Assembly: GCA_001942045.1 (NCBI GenBank)
Contig: MSTD01000008.1
Span: 1-64,000 of the forward strand
From: Mycolicibacterium porcinum
GTDB lineage: Bacteria > Actinomycetota > Actinomycetes > Mycobacteriales > Mycobacteriaceae
Direction of reading: 5' to 3'
Length of the DNA: 64,000 bases
The position numbers were made by a program, and so were the translations under genes. Shown one piece after another: positions 25,418 through 35,446 of this stretch; position 1 is the stretch's first letter; every line of letters starts with the position of its first letter. The notes below the pieces were generated by a model. The model was not told the origin of the DNA. It saw nothing but the letters and a program-made list of their open reading frames with translations, and made no database searches.

Positions 25418-26379
25418 TTCGCCGCCTCCCATGCGTACAGAGTCCACGCCGGACTGACCTCACTGTCCGGGAAGTCGATAAACGTTGCCTGGACCGGCAT
25501 TCCGATCTTCACTTCGTCGTGTTCGACGCCGCGCAGCTCTCCGAGCATCCGCACGCCCTCTTCGAGCTCGACGAGTGCGATGACGAACGGCAGGCTGCGA
25601 CCGGGCACCTTCGGCGCGTGGTGCACGACGTAGCTGAACACCGTGCCCTTGCCCGATGAGACGACGTAGTCCGCCGGCGCGTCCTTGTCGGCCCACACCG
25701 CGGGCACCGGCGGGTGCTGCAGCGAGCCGTCGGGACGGCGCTGGATCCGCAGTTCGTGGGCGTTGACGCCGTCCCAGAAGAACTTGGTGTCTCGCGACGA
25801 CGCCGGGCGCATCAGCTTGTCAGGGTCCAGATCAGCTGGGATCGAACCACTTTCGGCAGCGTCGGCGCCCTGCTTGTTGGCCGGCAGGAACTTCATGATC
25901 CGCCAGTCCATATCGGCGACTTCCTCGTCACCGACATGCCACCGGATCTTCTGGTTGACGAAGTAGCCCTCGCCCAGCGCAGTCTGCTTCGGGCCCACCA
26001 CATCGGTGACCTCGGCGCTGATGCTGACCCGCTCGCCTGGCTGCAGGTAGCGGTGGTAGGTCTGATCGCAGTTGGTGGCGACCACGCCGACATACCCGGC
26101 GTCGTCGAACAACTTCATGATCCGGGCCAGCGGGTCGTCCTCGGACCGCGTGCGGCCCAGGCCCATCATGGTCCAGACCTGAATCATGGCCGGCGGCGCC
26201 ACGATGCCGGGGTGACCGGCGGCCTTGGCGGCTTCCTCGTCCACGTAGATCGGGTTCTTGTCGCCTATCGCATCGACCCAGTGGTGAATCATCGGCTGAT
26301 TCACCGGATCCCGGCTCAAGGTCGGCTTGCTACGCCCGGTCGCGACGATCTCGTCGATACCCGCCTGCAGATCGCTCAT
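25414..26379 (-). CDS. chsH2: Steroid enoyl-CoA hydratase subunit ChsH2 (MaoC + DUF35)
   Basis: A 321-residue two-part protein. The N-terminal MaoC-like domain has HHWVDAIGDKNPIYVDEEAA and HPGIVAPPAMIQVW; the C-terminal DUF35/OB-fold domain begins around RDTKFFWDGVNAHELRIQR. The first half forms the hydratase heterotetramer with ChsH1, and the DUF35 part docks with the Ltp2 aldolase. The usual zinc-ribbon cysteines are replaced here by LRIQRRPDG, as seen in this subgroup. Its ATG overlaps the fadE29 stop by 4 bp. Confidence 0.94.
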   Translation of the reverse strand: MSDLQAGIDEIVATGRSKPTLSRDPVNQPMIHHWVDAIGDKNPIYVDEEAAKAAGHPGIVAPPAMIQVWTMMGLGRTRSEDDPLARIMKLFDDAGYVGVVATNCDQTYHRYLQPGERVSISAEVTDVVGPKQTALGEGYFVNQKIRWHVGDEEVADMDWRIMKFLPANKQGADAAESGSIPADLDPDKLMRPASSRDTKFFWDGVNAHELRIQRRPDGSLQHPPVPAVWADKDAPADYVVSSGKGTVFSYVVHHAPKVPGRSLPFVIALVELEEGVRMLGELRGVEHDEVKIGMPVQATFIDFPDSEVSPAWTLYAWEAAK

Positions 26380-27539
26380 CGGGTCACCCTCGGCACCCGC
26401 AGGCCCGACGCCGCGATCATCTCGCGCATGACCTCGTTGACGCCACCGCCGAAGGTGATCACCAGGTTGCGCTTGGTCATCTTGTCCAGCCACACCAGCA
26501 GTTCAGCCGTTTCCGGATCGGCCGGATTGCCGTAACCGCCGACGATCTCTTCGGCCAGCCGGCCGACCTCCTGAAGGCGTTCGGTGGAGAACACCTTCGT
26601 GGCGGCCGCGTCGGCCACGGCGATGGTCTCGCCGGAGGCCGCGACCTGCCAGTTCAGCAGCTCGTTGATCCGCCAGATCGACTTGATCTGTCCCAGAAGG
26701 CGTTTCACGGCATCCAGCTCGATCGGGGTGACACCGTCCGAACCGGGCTTCGACGCCCAGGTGTGCACCTGGTCGTAGATTCCGGCGATTCGGCCGGCCG
26801 GCCCGAGGCCGACCCGCTCGTGGTTGAGCTGGGTGGTGATGAGCTTCCAGCCGCCGTTCTCCTCACCGACGAGCATGTCGGCGGGCACCCGCACGTCGTT
26901 GTAGTACGTGGCGTTGGTGTGGTGCGCCCCGTCCGACAGGATGATCGGGGTCCAGGAGTAGCCGGGATCCTTCGTGTCGACGATCAGGATCGAGATGCCC
27001 TTGTGCTTGGCCGCGGTCGGATCGGTACGGCAGGCCAGCCAGATGTAGTCGGCGTCATGTGCGCCGGTGGTCCACATCTTTTGGCCGTTGACGATGTACT
27101 CGTCGCCGTGCCGCACCGCGGTGGTGCGCAGGGATGCCAGGTCGGTACCCGCGTCCGGCTCGGAGTAGCCGATGGCGAAATGCACTTCACCGGCGAGGAT
27201 TCCGGGCAGGAACTTCTTCTTCTGTTCCTCGGTGCCCAGCGCCTGCAGGGTGGGGCCCACGGTCTGCAGCGTCACCATCGGCAGCGGGATGTCGGCCCGG
27301 TTCGCCTCGTTGATGAAGATCTGCTGCTCGACCGGACCGAAGCCCAGGCCGCCGTACTCCTTGGGCCAGCCGACACCGAGCTTGCCGTCACTGCCCATGC
27401 GCTTGATCACCGCACGGTAGGCCTCGTTGTGCCGGTCGGACTCCATCGCCGCGGCCTCTTCGGGCGTGATGAGAGTCGAGAAGTATTCGCGCAGTTCGGC
27501 TTGCAGCGCGCGCTGCTCCGGGGTCAGATCGATGAACAT
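26376..27539 (-). CDS. fadE29: Acyl-CoA dehydrogenase subunit ChsE2 (FadE29)
   Basis: A 387-residue acyl-CoA dehydrogenase, identical in length to Rv3543c. It shows AIGYSEPDAGTDLASLRT and IVNGQKMWTTGAHDADYIWL (substrate and FAD contacts), LNHERVGLGPAG with the likely catalytic glutamate, and GGYGNPADPETAELL near the C-terminus. FadE28 and FadE29 form an alpha2beta2 enzyme that dehydrogenates the three-carbon steroid side chain. The ATG shares one base with the fadE28 stop (TAATG). Confidence 0.95.
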   Translation of the reverse strand: MFIDLTPEQRALQAELREYFSTLITPEEAAAMESDRHNEAYRAVIKRMGSDGKLGVGWPKEYGGLGFGPVEQQIFINEANRADIPLPMVTLQTVGPTLQALGTEEQKKKFLPGILAGEVHFAIGYSEPDAGTDLASLRTTAVRHGDEYIVNGQKMWTTGAHDADYIWLACRTDPTAAKHKGISILIVDTKDPGYSWTPIILSDGAHHTNATYYNDVRVPADMLVGEENGGWKLITTQLNHERVGLGPAGRIAGIYDQVHTWASKPGSDGVTPIELDAVKRLLGQIKSIWRINELLNWQVAASGETIAVADAAATKVFSTERLQEVGRLAEEIVGGYGNPADPETAELLVWLDKMTKRNLVITFGGGVNEVMREMIAASGLRVPRVTR

Positions 27540-28543
27540 TACGCTCCCACCAAATCGAGGCGATGCGCTTGGCCGCCCAGCAGTCGGGTCAGATCCTTGA
27601 TCGAGGAGTAATAGCGGTCCATCGGGTAGGTGATGTCCATACCCATACCGCCGTGCAGGTGGTGGCACAGCCGCATGGCCGGCGCGGCCTGCGAGGTGAG
27701 CCAGTAGCCCAGGATGTTGAGATCCTCGTCGGCGTCCAGGCCTTCGGACAGCCGCCACAACGCCGAGGTGGACACCAGCGAAATGGTCCGCGAGGCGATG
27801 TAGACCTCGGACAGCTGCGCCGCCACCGTCTGGAACGTCGACAGCGGGCGACCGAACTGCTCGCGGGTGGCGACGTAGTCGGCGGTCAGCCGCAGTGCGC
27901 CGGCCACCAGCCCGGCCGCGAACGCACCGGTGACGGCCAGCGCCAGCTGGTTGACCCGGTGCGCGCTCGCACCGTCGAGCACGTCTGCGGCGTCGACCGC
28001 GACGTCGGCGAACGTCACCACGTACTCGTCGGATCCGTTGGAGGTCGGGGTCTTGGTGACCGTCACACCGTCGGCGGCGGGCGAGACGACCACCACCGCG
28101 TTGTCGGCGGTGACCACCAGCCACTTGGCCGTCTCGGCATAGGGCACACCGACTTTGGTGCCGTTGAGCTTGCCCTCGGCAAAGTTGGTCGAGGGCCGCT
28201 CCGGCAGCGAGTGGCCGGGCTCGTTGAGCGCCGCCGAGAGCACCGCACCCGTGGCGACACCGGAGAGGTACCGGTCCTGCTGGGCGTCGGAGGCCAGGTC
28301 GAGCAGCGACACCAGACCGAGGCCCACGGTGGCCAGCGCCGGACCGGTGGTGCCGTGCCGACCGATCTCGGTCAACGCGGTCGACAGCTCGGGGAGGCCC
28401 AGGCCGTCACCGCCGAGTCGTTCCGGCACTCCCAGGGCCGCGACTCCACCGGAAACCAGTGCATCCCAGGTGTTGTCGCGTTCCAGAACAGAGGTCACCA
28501 CGTCGGCGACAGCCTGCTGTTCCGGGTTCGGTGTGAAATCCAC
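27539..28543 (-). CDS. fadE28: Acyl-CoA dehydrogenase subunit ChsE1 (FadE28)
   Basis: A 334-residue partner subunit of the ChsE1-ChsE2 dehydrogenase, beginning MDFTPNPEQQAVADVV. It keeps the overall fold (ATREQFGRPLSTFQTVAAQ, HHLHGGMGMDITYPMDRYY) but lacks the standard SEP(D/N)AGSD substrate motif; the equivalent segment reads ALNEPGHSL. That fits its known role as the structural half. It lies 35 bp after cyp125. Confidence 0.95.
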   Translation of the reverse strand: MDFTPNPEQQAVADVVTSVLERDNTWDALVSGGVAALGVPERLGGDGLGLPELSTALTEIGRHGTTGPALATVGLGLVSLLDLASDAQQDRYLSGVATGAVLSAALNEPGHSLPERPSTNFAEGKLNGTKVGVPYAETAKWLVVTADNAVVVVSPAADGVTVTKTPTSNGSDEYVVTFADVAVDAADVLDGASAHRVNQLALAVTGAFAAGLVAGALRLTADYVATREQFGRPLSTFQTVAAQLSEVYIASRTISLVSTSALWRLSEGLDADEDLNILGYWLTSQAAPAMRLCHHLHGGMGMDITYPMDRYYSSIKDLTRLLGGQAHRLDLVGA

Positions 28544-28578
28544 CCGAATCCTCCTTGATCCGTTAGGCGGTCAGTAGC

Positions 28579-29829
28579 TCAGTGTGCGACCGGGCACGCA
28601 CCCGTGTAATCAACGGGCCAGTGCTTGATGCCGTTGAGCCATCCGGACTTTAGCCGCTCCGGATCGCCCACCGGCTTGAGGTCGGGCATGTGGTCGGCGA
28701 CCGCGTTGAAGATCAGGTTGATCGTCAGGCGGGCCAGGTTGGCGCCGATGCAGTAGTGCGCCCCGGTGCCGCCGAAGCCGACGTGCGGGTTCGGATCGCG
28801 AAGGATGTTGAACGTGAACGGATCTTCGAACACGGTCTCGTCGAAGTTGGCCGAACGGTAGGACATCACCACGCGCTCGCCGGCCTTGATCTTGACGCCG
28901 GCGATCTCGGTGTCCTCGCTCGCCGTGCGCTGGAACGCCGAAACCGGTGTGGCCCAACGAATGATCTCGTCGACCGCGGTCTTCGGCCGCTCTTTCTTGA
29001 AAAGCTCCCACTGATCGGGATGCTGCGAGAACGCGATCATGCCGTGCGTGATGGAGTTACGGCTGGTCTCGTTGCCTGCGACGGCCAGCATGATGACGAA
29101 GAAGCCGAACTCGTCGTCGCTGAGCTTCTCGCCGTCGATGTCGGCCTGGATCAGCTTGGTGACGATGTCGTCGGTCGGGTTCTTGCCCCGCTCTTCGGCC
29201 ATCTTCATGGCGTAGGAGATCAGCTCGAAGGAGGACATGGCCGGGTCGATGTCGGCGTACTCGGGGTCGTCGCCGGCGGTCATCTCGTTGGACCAGCGGA
29301 ACAGCTTGTCGCGATCGTCCTGCGGCACACCGAGCAGTTCGGCGATGGCCTGCAGCGGCAGCTCGCAGGAGACCTGCTCGACGAAGTCGCCGGTGTTCGA
29401 CGCGGCGGCGTTCTTGGCGATCTGCTGCGCACGCGAGTTCAGCTGGTCCTCCAGGCGCGAGAGGGCACGCGGGGTGAAACCACGGGAGATGATCTTGCGC
29501 AGGCGGGTGTGGTGCGGTGCGTCCATGTTGAGCAGGACCGCGCGCTGGAGGTCGACAGCCTCGCGGGTCATCTCCTGCGGCCAGACCGGGATGGCGCCGT
29601 TCATCGAGCTGGAGAACACGTCGCTACGCAGCGAGACGTCCTTGACGTCCTCGTGCCGGGTGACCAACCAGTAGCCCTTGTCGCCGAAGCCTCCGGTGCC
29701 ACCGGGGACGTCGACCCAGCGAACCGGCTCGGCCTTACGGAGCTCGGCAAGCTCCTTGACCGGCAGACCCTTGAGGTTCAGCTCGGAATCGAGGAAGTCG
29801 AAATCCTTGGGGATGTTGGGGCAGCCCAT
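28579..29829 (-). CDS. cyp125: Cytochrome P450 CYP125, steroid C26/27 monooxygenase
   Basis: A 416-residue P450. The heme loop is FGGTGAHYCIGANLARL, the I-helix motif LAVAGNETSRNSI, and the K-helix ExxR is in DEIIRWATP. CYP125 oxidises the terminal methyl of the cholesterol side chain to the acid, starting side-chain breakdown. ATG 29829 is preceded by AGGAG at 8 bp and gives MGCPNIPKDFDFLD; the longer frame to 29940 lies in the promoter. First gene of the operon running to ltp2, divergent from fadA5 with a KstR operator between. Confidence 0.95.
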   Translation of the reverse strand: MGCPNIPKDFDFLDSELNLKGLPVKELAELRKAEPVRWVDVPGGTGGFGDKGYWLVTRHEDVKDVSLRSDVFSSSMNGAIPVWPQEMTREAVDLQRAVLLNMDAPHHTRLRKIISRGFTPRALSRLEDQLNSRAQQIAKNAAASNTGDFVEQVSCELPLQAIAELLGVPQDDRDKLFRWSNEMTAGDDPEYADIDPAMSSFELISYAMKMAEERGKNPTDDIVTKLIQADIDGEKLSDDEFGFFVIMLAVAGNETSRNSITHGMIAFSQHPDQWELFKKERPKTAVDEIIRWATPVSAFQRTASEDTEIAGVKIKAGERVVMSYRSANFDETVFEDPFTFNILRDPNPHVGFGGTGAHYCIGANLARLTINLIFNAVADHMPDLKPVGDPERLKSGWLNGIKHWPVDYTGACPVAH

Positions 29830-29972
29830 GTGTCTAACTCCTAGTGTCTGTAGCAAGCCGTGCGCGTAGCCAGCAATGCTTGAAACAACGTGGTCTAGTA
29901 CCAATTGAGACCATTGAAACACGGCTTGACCGCAGATCAAAGGTAGTGATGCATCCGCGCTTGTCAGAGTAA

Positions 29973-29986
29973 TGAAACGTGTTCTA
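29973..29986. promoter_or_regulatory. KstR operator in the cyp125/fadA5 divergent promoter
   Basis: TGAAACGTGTTCTA is an exact TnnAACnnGTTnnA match, sharing AACGTGTTCTA with the kstD operator. It ends 10 bp before the fadA5 ATG and lies 143 bp upstream of cyp125. It should repress both the side-chain operon and the fadA5 unit until cholesterol CoA-ester metabolites bind KstR (known for this regulator). Confidence 0.9.
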
Positions 29987-29987
29987 G

Positions 29988-31147
<1,160 letters not shown>

Positions 31148-31148
<1 letters not shown>

Positions 31149-31522
31149 TGACCTTCAGTGAAGCCGAGCGCATCGCGGCCGCACAGGCCTACATCGATGC
31201 GCTGGTGAGCCATCAGGCGGATGCGGTCCCGTTCGCACCGGACTGCATCCGCATCGAGATGGGCCTGAAGACCGGCCGCAACGGAGATCATCTGCGCCGG
31301 AGCTTGAACAACGGCCCGCAGTTCAAGCTGATCGAGAAGACGACGACGCCGGAGTTCAGCGTCGACGGCGATCATGTCCGAGCCAAGTTCGACGTGCTCA
31401 CCAAGCCGCGCCTGTTCGGGCGGCGGGTCTGCTCGCACGTCGACGAGACGTTCCTAATCCCCGCATCGGACGGGAAGATCCACCACATCCGCGCGTCCCT
31501 GACCCCGTTCATCAGCCGCTAA
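31148..31522 (+). CDS. Small NTF2-like (SnoaL-type) protein
   Basis: A 124-residue protein starting at a GTG that overlaps the fadA5 stop by one base. The opening helix (FSEAERIAAAQAYIDALVSH), then DCIRIEMGLKTGRNGDHLRR and antiparallel strands (EFSVDGDHVRAKFDVL, VDETFLIPASDGKIHHIRA), suggest an NTF2/ketosteroid-isomerase-like fold. It is cotranscribed with fadA5 and the ddn-like gene and so probably under KstR. Steroid binding or isomerase activity would be an inference; no catalytic residues can be assigned. Confidence 0.75.
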
Positions 31523-32011
<489 letters not shown>

Positions 32012-32025
32012 TCTCCGATAACGGC

Positions 32026-32055
32026 AGTGCCCCCGACCTACAGGTCGGGGGCACT
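32026..32055. terminator. Terminator after the ddn-like gene
   Basis: Perfect 14-bp stem AGTGCCCCCGACCT / AGGTCGGGGGCACT with a 2-base loop, followed by TTCTG. It lies 14 bp past the stop and ends the fadA5 operon. Confidence 0.85.
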
Positions 32056-32210
32056 TTCTGTTTGTCAGATGACCTGGAGCTGGCCAATTACGCAACTCTT
32101 GGTAGCTGAATTGACGAGTGAACAGTTCTTTGATTATGTTCTGTGAGCGCGCACACAGTTAACGCCAGGTGAGCGGCAGCCCACATTTTCGTGAACCAAC
32201 TGGAGACCCT

Positions 32211-33638
32211 ATGCAACGACCCACCCGACGCCGGGCCGCCGGTGCCGCCGCCACCACCCTGACGGCGTGTTCTCTGTTCGCGGCAGCGACGCTGCCCGCT
32301 GCGGCCATGACCGTGACGTTCATCCGGCACGGGGAGTCTTACGGCAACTCGACCGGACACATCGACACTTCCGTGCCCGGCCCTAACCTGACGCCGACCG
32401 GTGAGGCCCAAGCCGACGCCGTCGCCGACTACCTGCAGTCGCCCGAATACACCTCCAAGTACGGCGAGGTCGACGCGATCTACGCCTCGACCATGGTGCG
32501 CACCCAGCAGACCGCCAAGCCGCTCTCCGACGCAACGGACATGCCGGTCACGATCATCGGCTACCCGAAGAACGACAACGCCGGGCAGAACATCGGTGTT
32601 CAGGAGATCAGCGCTGGCATCTTCGAGGGGCTACCCGAGAGCGAAGGCATCGGCCGCATCGGGTACATCCTCGCGCCGCTGGCCTGGACCATGGGCCTGC
32701 AGTTCGTCCCGATCCCCGGCGGCGAAACCGGTCTGGAGTTCAACGAGCGCATGACCAACGCGCTGACGCAGATCGAGGAAGACACTCCGGAGGGCGACGA
32801 CCACGAGCAGAACGCTGCGGTGTTCTCACACGGGGCCACCATCATGATGTGGACGATGATGAACGTCGACAACCCCAATCTGCTTCTGATCGTGCAGCAT
32901 CCGTTGAGCAACACCGATGTCGTGGTGGTGGAAAGCAACGGCGAGGGCGGTTGGACGCTGAAGAGCTGGGACGGTGAGGAAGTCGCTCCCGCCAACTACC
33001 CCACCCAGATGTTCGTCAACGTGCGTGACCTGATCGTGGCGCCGCAGAAGGCCCTCTACAACATGCGCATTCCGGTGCTGTCGCTCGACGCCGAGGGCAT
33101 CGTCACCACCGGCGCGCAAGGCGTGCAGGACGTCGCCCAGGCTGGCGTGAAGTTCGTCAAGGACTCGATCACCGACACGGTCAACGCGATCACCGGCATC
33201 CCCGGATCGATCGGCCAGTCGACCACTCAGGTCTCCAAGCTCAGCACGGAGAAGTCCGCCGACAATGACACCGCGCCCGCCACGGATCTGGCGGCCGGAG
33301 CCCAGTCAGCCGTTGACGGCGCCAAGTCCGCCGTCGAGAACGTCGCCGAGGACGCCCAGGCGACTGTCGAGAAGGTGACTCAGCCCGTGCAGACCAAGGT
33401 CAGCACCGCCCGCGCGGCCACCGGCGCCACGAAGCTGGCCGATGGCAACAAGGCGGAGCCGGGCAAGGCTGTCTCCGCAGTGCGCGACCGGGTCAGGCAG
33501 GCTGCCGACGACGTGCGCGGCGAGGTCGAGTCCTCGGCAAAGCAAGCCCGCGACACCGTCAAGAAGCTGACCGGTACGGCCAAGAAGGACAAGTCCGACG
33601 ACAGCAAGGCCAAGCCGAAGGCCAAGGATGCGGCGTGA
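32211..33638 (+). CDS. Secreted histidine phosphatase, copy 1 of tandem array
   Basis: A 475-residue exported protein. A twin-Arg-containing N-region (RPTRRRAAG) and hydrophobic stretch end near AAA, followed by the histidine phosphatase fold: catalytic TFIRHGESYGN, the second site AIYASTMVRTQQTA, and VFSHGATIMMW with the other histidine. From about residue 290 is a long charged helical tail, including ATKLADGNKAEPG and repeats such as AVRDRVRQAADDVRGEVESS, ending in a Lys/Asp-rich tip. ATG 32211 has GGAG 7 bp upstream. Family members remove phosphate from varied substrates; substrate here is unknown. The tail might bind envelope or polymer (inference). Confidence 0.85.
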   Translation: MQRPTRRRAAGAAATTLTACSLFAAATLPAAAMTVTFIRHGESYGNSTGHIDTSVPGPNLTPTGEAQADAVADYLQSPEYTSKYGEVDAIYASTMVRTQQTAKPLSDATDMPVTIIGYPKNDNAGQNIGVQEISAGIFEGLPESEGIGRIGYILAPLAWTMGLQFVPIPGGETGLEFNERMTNALTQIEEDTPEGDDHEQNAAVFSHGATIMMWTMMNVDNPNLLLIVQHPLSNTDVVVVESNGEGGWTLKSWDGEEVAPANYPTQMFVNVRDLIVAPQKALYNMRIPVLSLDAEGIVTTGAQGVQDVAQAGVKFVKDSITDTVNAITGIPGSIGQSTTQVSKLSTEKSADNDTAPATDLAAGAQSAVDGAKSAVENVAEDAQATVEKVTQPVQTKVSTARAATGATKLADGNKAEPGKAVSAVRDRVRQAADDVRGEVESSAKQARDTVKKLTGTAKKDKSDDSKAKPKAKDAA

Positions 33639-33673
33639 AATAGGCCGTAGCGCAAGGTAATACCAGCCGGATC

Positions 33674-33705
33674 GGTCCCCTCTCCTCGCATGAGGAGAGG
33701 GGACC
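33674..33705. terminator. Terminator after phosphatase copy 1
   Basis: Perfect 14-bp stem GGTCCCCTCTCCTC / GAGGAGAGGGGACC with loop gcat, 35 bp beyond the stop. The array members therefore probably have separate transcripts. Confidence 0.85.
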
Positions 33706-33876
33706 AAGCTGTATTCGGACCAGTTAGAACAGCGCCCGGATTTTGTCAAATACCCTCCCGCACAGTGGGATAACTGCTCGACTTGACAGCAGCTTGCCAG
33801 ACAATTCAGATGGCCGGCCAGCGCAGTGTCACCGGCAGGTCACGTGAAATCCGTACAGCCACAATGGAGGAAACAC

Positions 33877-35271
33877 ATGAACCGCCGCAGAGGTGACGCG
33901 CCGGCGTCACGATATCGAAGTCTACTTGGGGGTGTCGCGCTGGCGTTCCTCGCCTTCTTCCTGGCGATGCCCGTCGCCCATGCCGCCGAGGTCATGCGCG
34001 TGACGTTCGTGCGCCATGCCGAATCGGAAGCCAACGCCAACCACAAAATCGATACCACCATCCCCGGACCCGGCCTCACCGATAAGGGCCGGCAGCAGTC
34101 AGAAGCGTTGGTGGACAAGCTCGGCGACAACAACTACGACGCCATCTACGCGTCGACCATGCTGCGCACGCAGCAGACCGCGACGCTGATGTCGCAGTAC
34201 CTGGGTCTCCCGATCCAGGTGATCGACGGCATCTCGGAGATCCCGGCCGGTTCCCTGGAAGGCAAGGATCAGGACACCTACGGAACGGCGTACATCCTCG
34301 CGGCGCTGAAGTGGGCCGGCCTGGTCCCGACGTCGCCAGGTGAAGATCCGCTCGGCGCGACCCAGCCGGGCACCGACTTCGACGGCCATGATTTCAACAA
34401 CGGCGTGAACAACGCCCTGAAGACCATGTACGACAAGGGCGATCGGAACGCGATCGTGTTCTCGCACGGCGGCACGATCATGTTCTGGACCATCATGAAC
34501 GCGAAGAATCTCAGCCTGGCCCAGAAGGGCATGCTGCTGAGCCAGTACACGCTGGGCAACACGGATTACGTGGTCGTCGAGGGCAATCCGGAAGATGGCT
34601 GGACCCTGGTGGACTGGAACGGTCAGAAGTTCACACCGGAGCCGTCCTTCGAGCACGAGGTCGGCCTTCAGTTCCGGACCCTGACCCGGCAGCTGCAGCA
34701 GGCCGCGGACAGTGTGGCGCAGTCCTTCGCCTCGGGCAACCCGGCCACCATCGCCACCGCGATCAACCGTGGCATCGCCGACGCCGGTTTCTCGGTCCTC
34801 AAGTTCAATCGCGCGATCAACGCCGAGATCATCAAGCGGACGACCGACGCGATCCCGACCAGCACCGAGGATCTGCAGCAGAAGGTGTCCACCGAGGTGG
34901 AGAACGTGAAGGCCGCGGTGGATACCAATGTCGTCACGCGCAATCTCGCTGCGGCTCCGGACGCGGCCGACGAGACGTCAACCGGCACCGCGGTGAAGTC
35001 GAAGGTCGCCGATACGCTCGGCAGCATCGCCAAGCCTCGGGCCGCGACCGATCTCTCCGATGGCAACAAGGCGGTACCGGGTGTCGCGAAGTCGATCAGC
35101 CGGACCGGCGAGCAGGTCCGAACCGCAGTCAAAGATGCGCAGGACCAGGTGTCGTCGTCGATCAAGAAACTCGGCGACGCCGTCAAGAAGGCCACCGGCC
35201 AGACCGGCAAGACCGCCGGCGACAACGACGGTGCCGGCAGCGACACCGCCGGAAGCAAGGACGCCGCCTAA
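33877..35271 (+). CDS. Secreted histidine phosphatase, copy 2 of tandem array
   Basis: A 464-residue paralogue. The signal peptide ends LAMPVAHAAE; the catalytic strand is VTFVRHAESEAN, with Ala in place of Gly of the usual RHG, while IYASTMLRTQQTA and VFSHGGTIMFW are intact. The helical tail contains ATDLSDGNKAVPG and amphipathic repeats and ends SKDAA. ATG 33877 has GGAGG 6 bp upstream. The region GNPATIATAINRGIADAGFS is almost identical to copy 3, so copies 2 and 3 are the closer pair. Whether RHA reduces activity is unknown. Confidence 0.85.
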   Translation: MNRRRGDAPASRYRSLLGGVALAFLAFFLAMPVAHAAEVMRVTFVRHAESEANANHKIDTTIPGPGLTDKGRQQSEALVDKLGDNNYDAIYASTMLRTQQTATLMSQYLGLPIQVIDGISEIPAGSLEGKDQDTYGTAYILAALKWAGLVPTSPGEDPLGATQPGTDFDGHDFNNGVNNALKTMYDKGDRNAIVFSHGGTIMFWTIMNAKNLSLAQKGMLLSQYTLGNTDYVVVEGNPEDGWTLVDWNGQKFTPEPSFEHEVGLQFRTLTRQLQQAADSVAQSFASGNPATIATAINRGIADAGFSVLKFNRAINAEIIKRTTDAIPTSTEDLQQKVSTEVENVKAAVDTNVVTRNLAAAPDAADETSTGTAVKSKVADTLGSIAKPRAATDLSDGNKAVPGVAKSISRTGEQVRTAVKDAQDQVSSSIKKLGDAVKKATGQTGKTAGDNDGAGSDTAGSKDAA

Positions 35272-35289
35272 CAAGTCGGCATTTTCAAG

Positions 35290-35323
35290 GGTGCCCCAGA
35301 CCATTCGGTCTGGGGCACCTTTT
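35290..35323. terminator. Intrinsic terminator after phosphatase copy 2
   Basis: 13-bp perfect stem GGTGCCCCAGACC / GGTCTGGGGCACC with loop attc, followed by TTTT: one of the few classical T-tract terminators in the window. Confidence 0.9.
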
Positions 35324-35446
35324 ACATTCGGACCAGCAATGGCAACGAATAATCCCAAACAACGAGACATCTCCACTTTTTCAATAAATTCAGCCATACG
35401 TTCATTTCGCTCCACCTGCACACAACGATTGGAGGAACGCAGCGAA

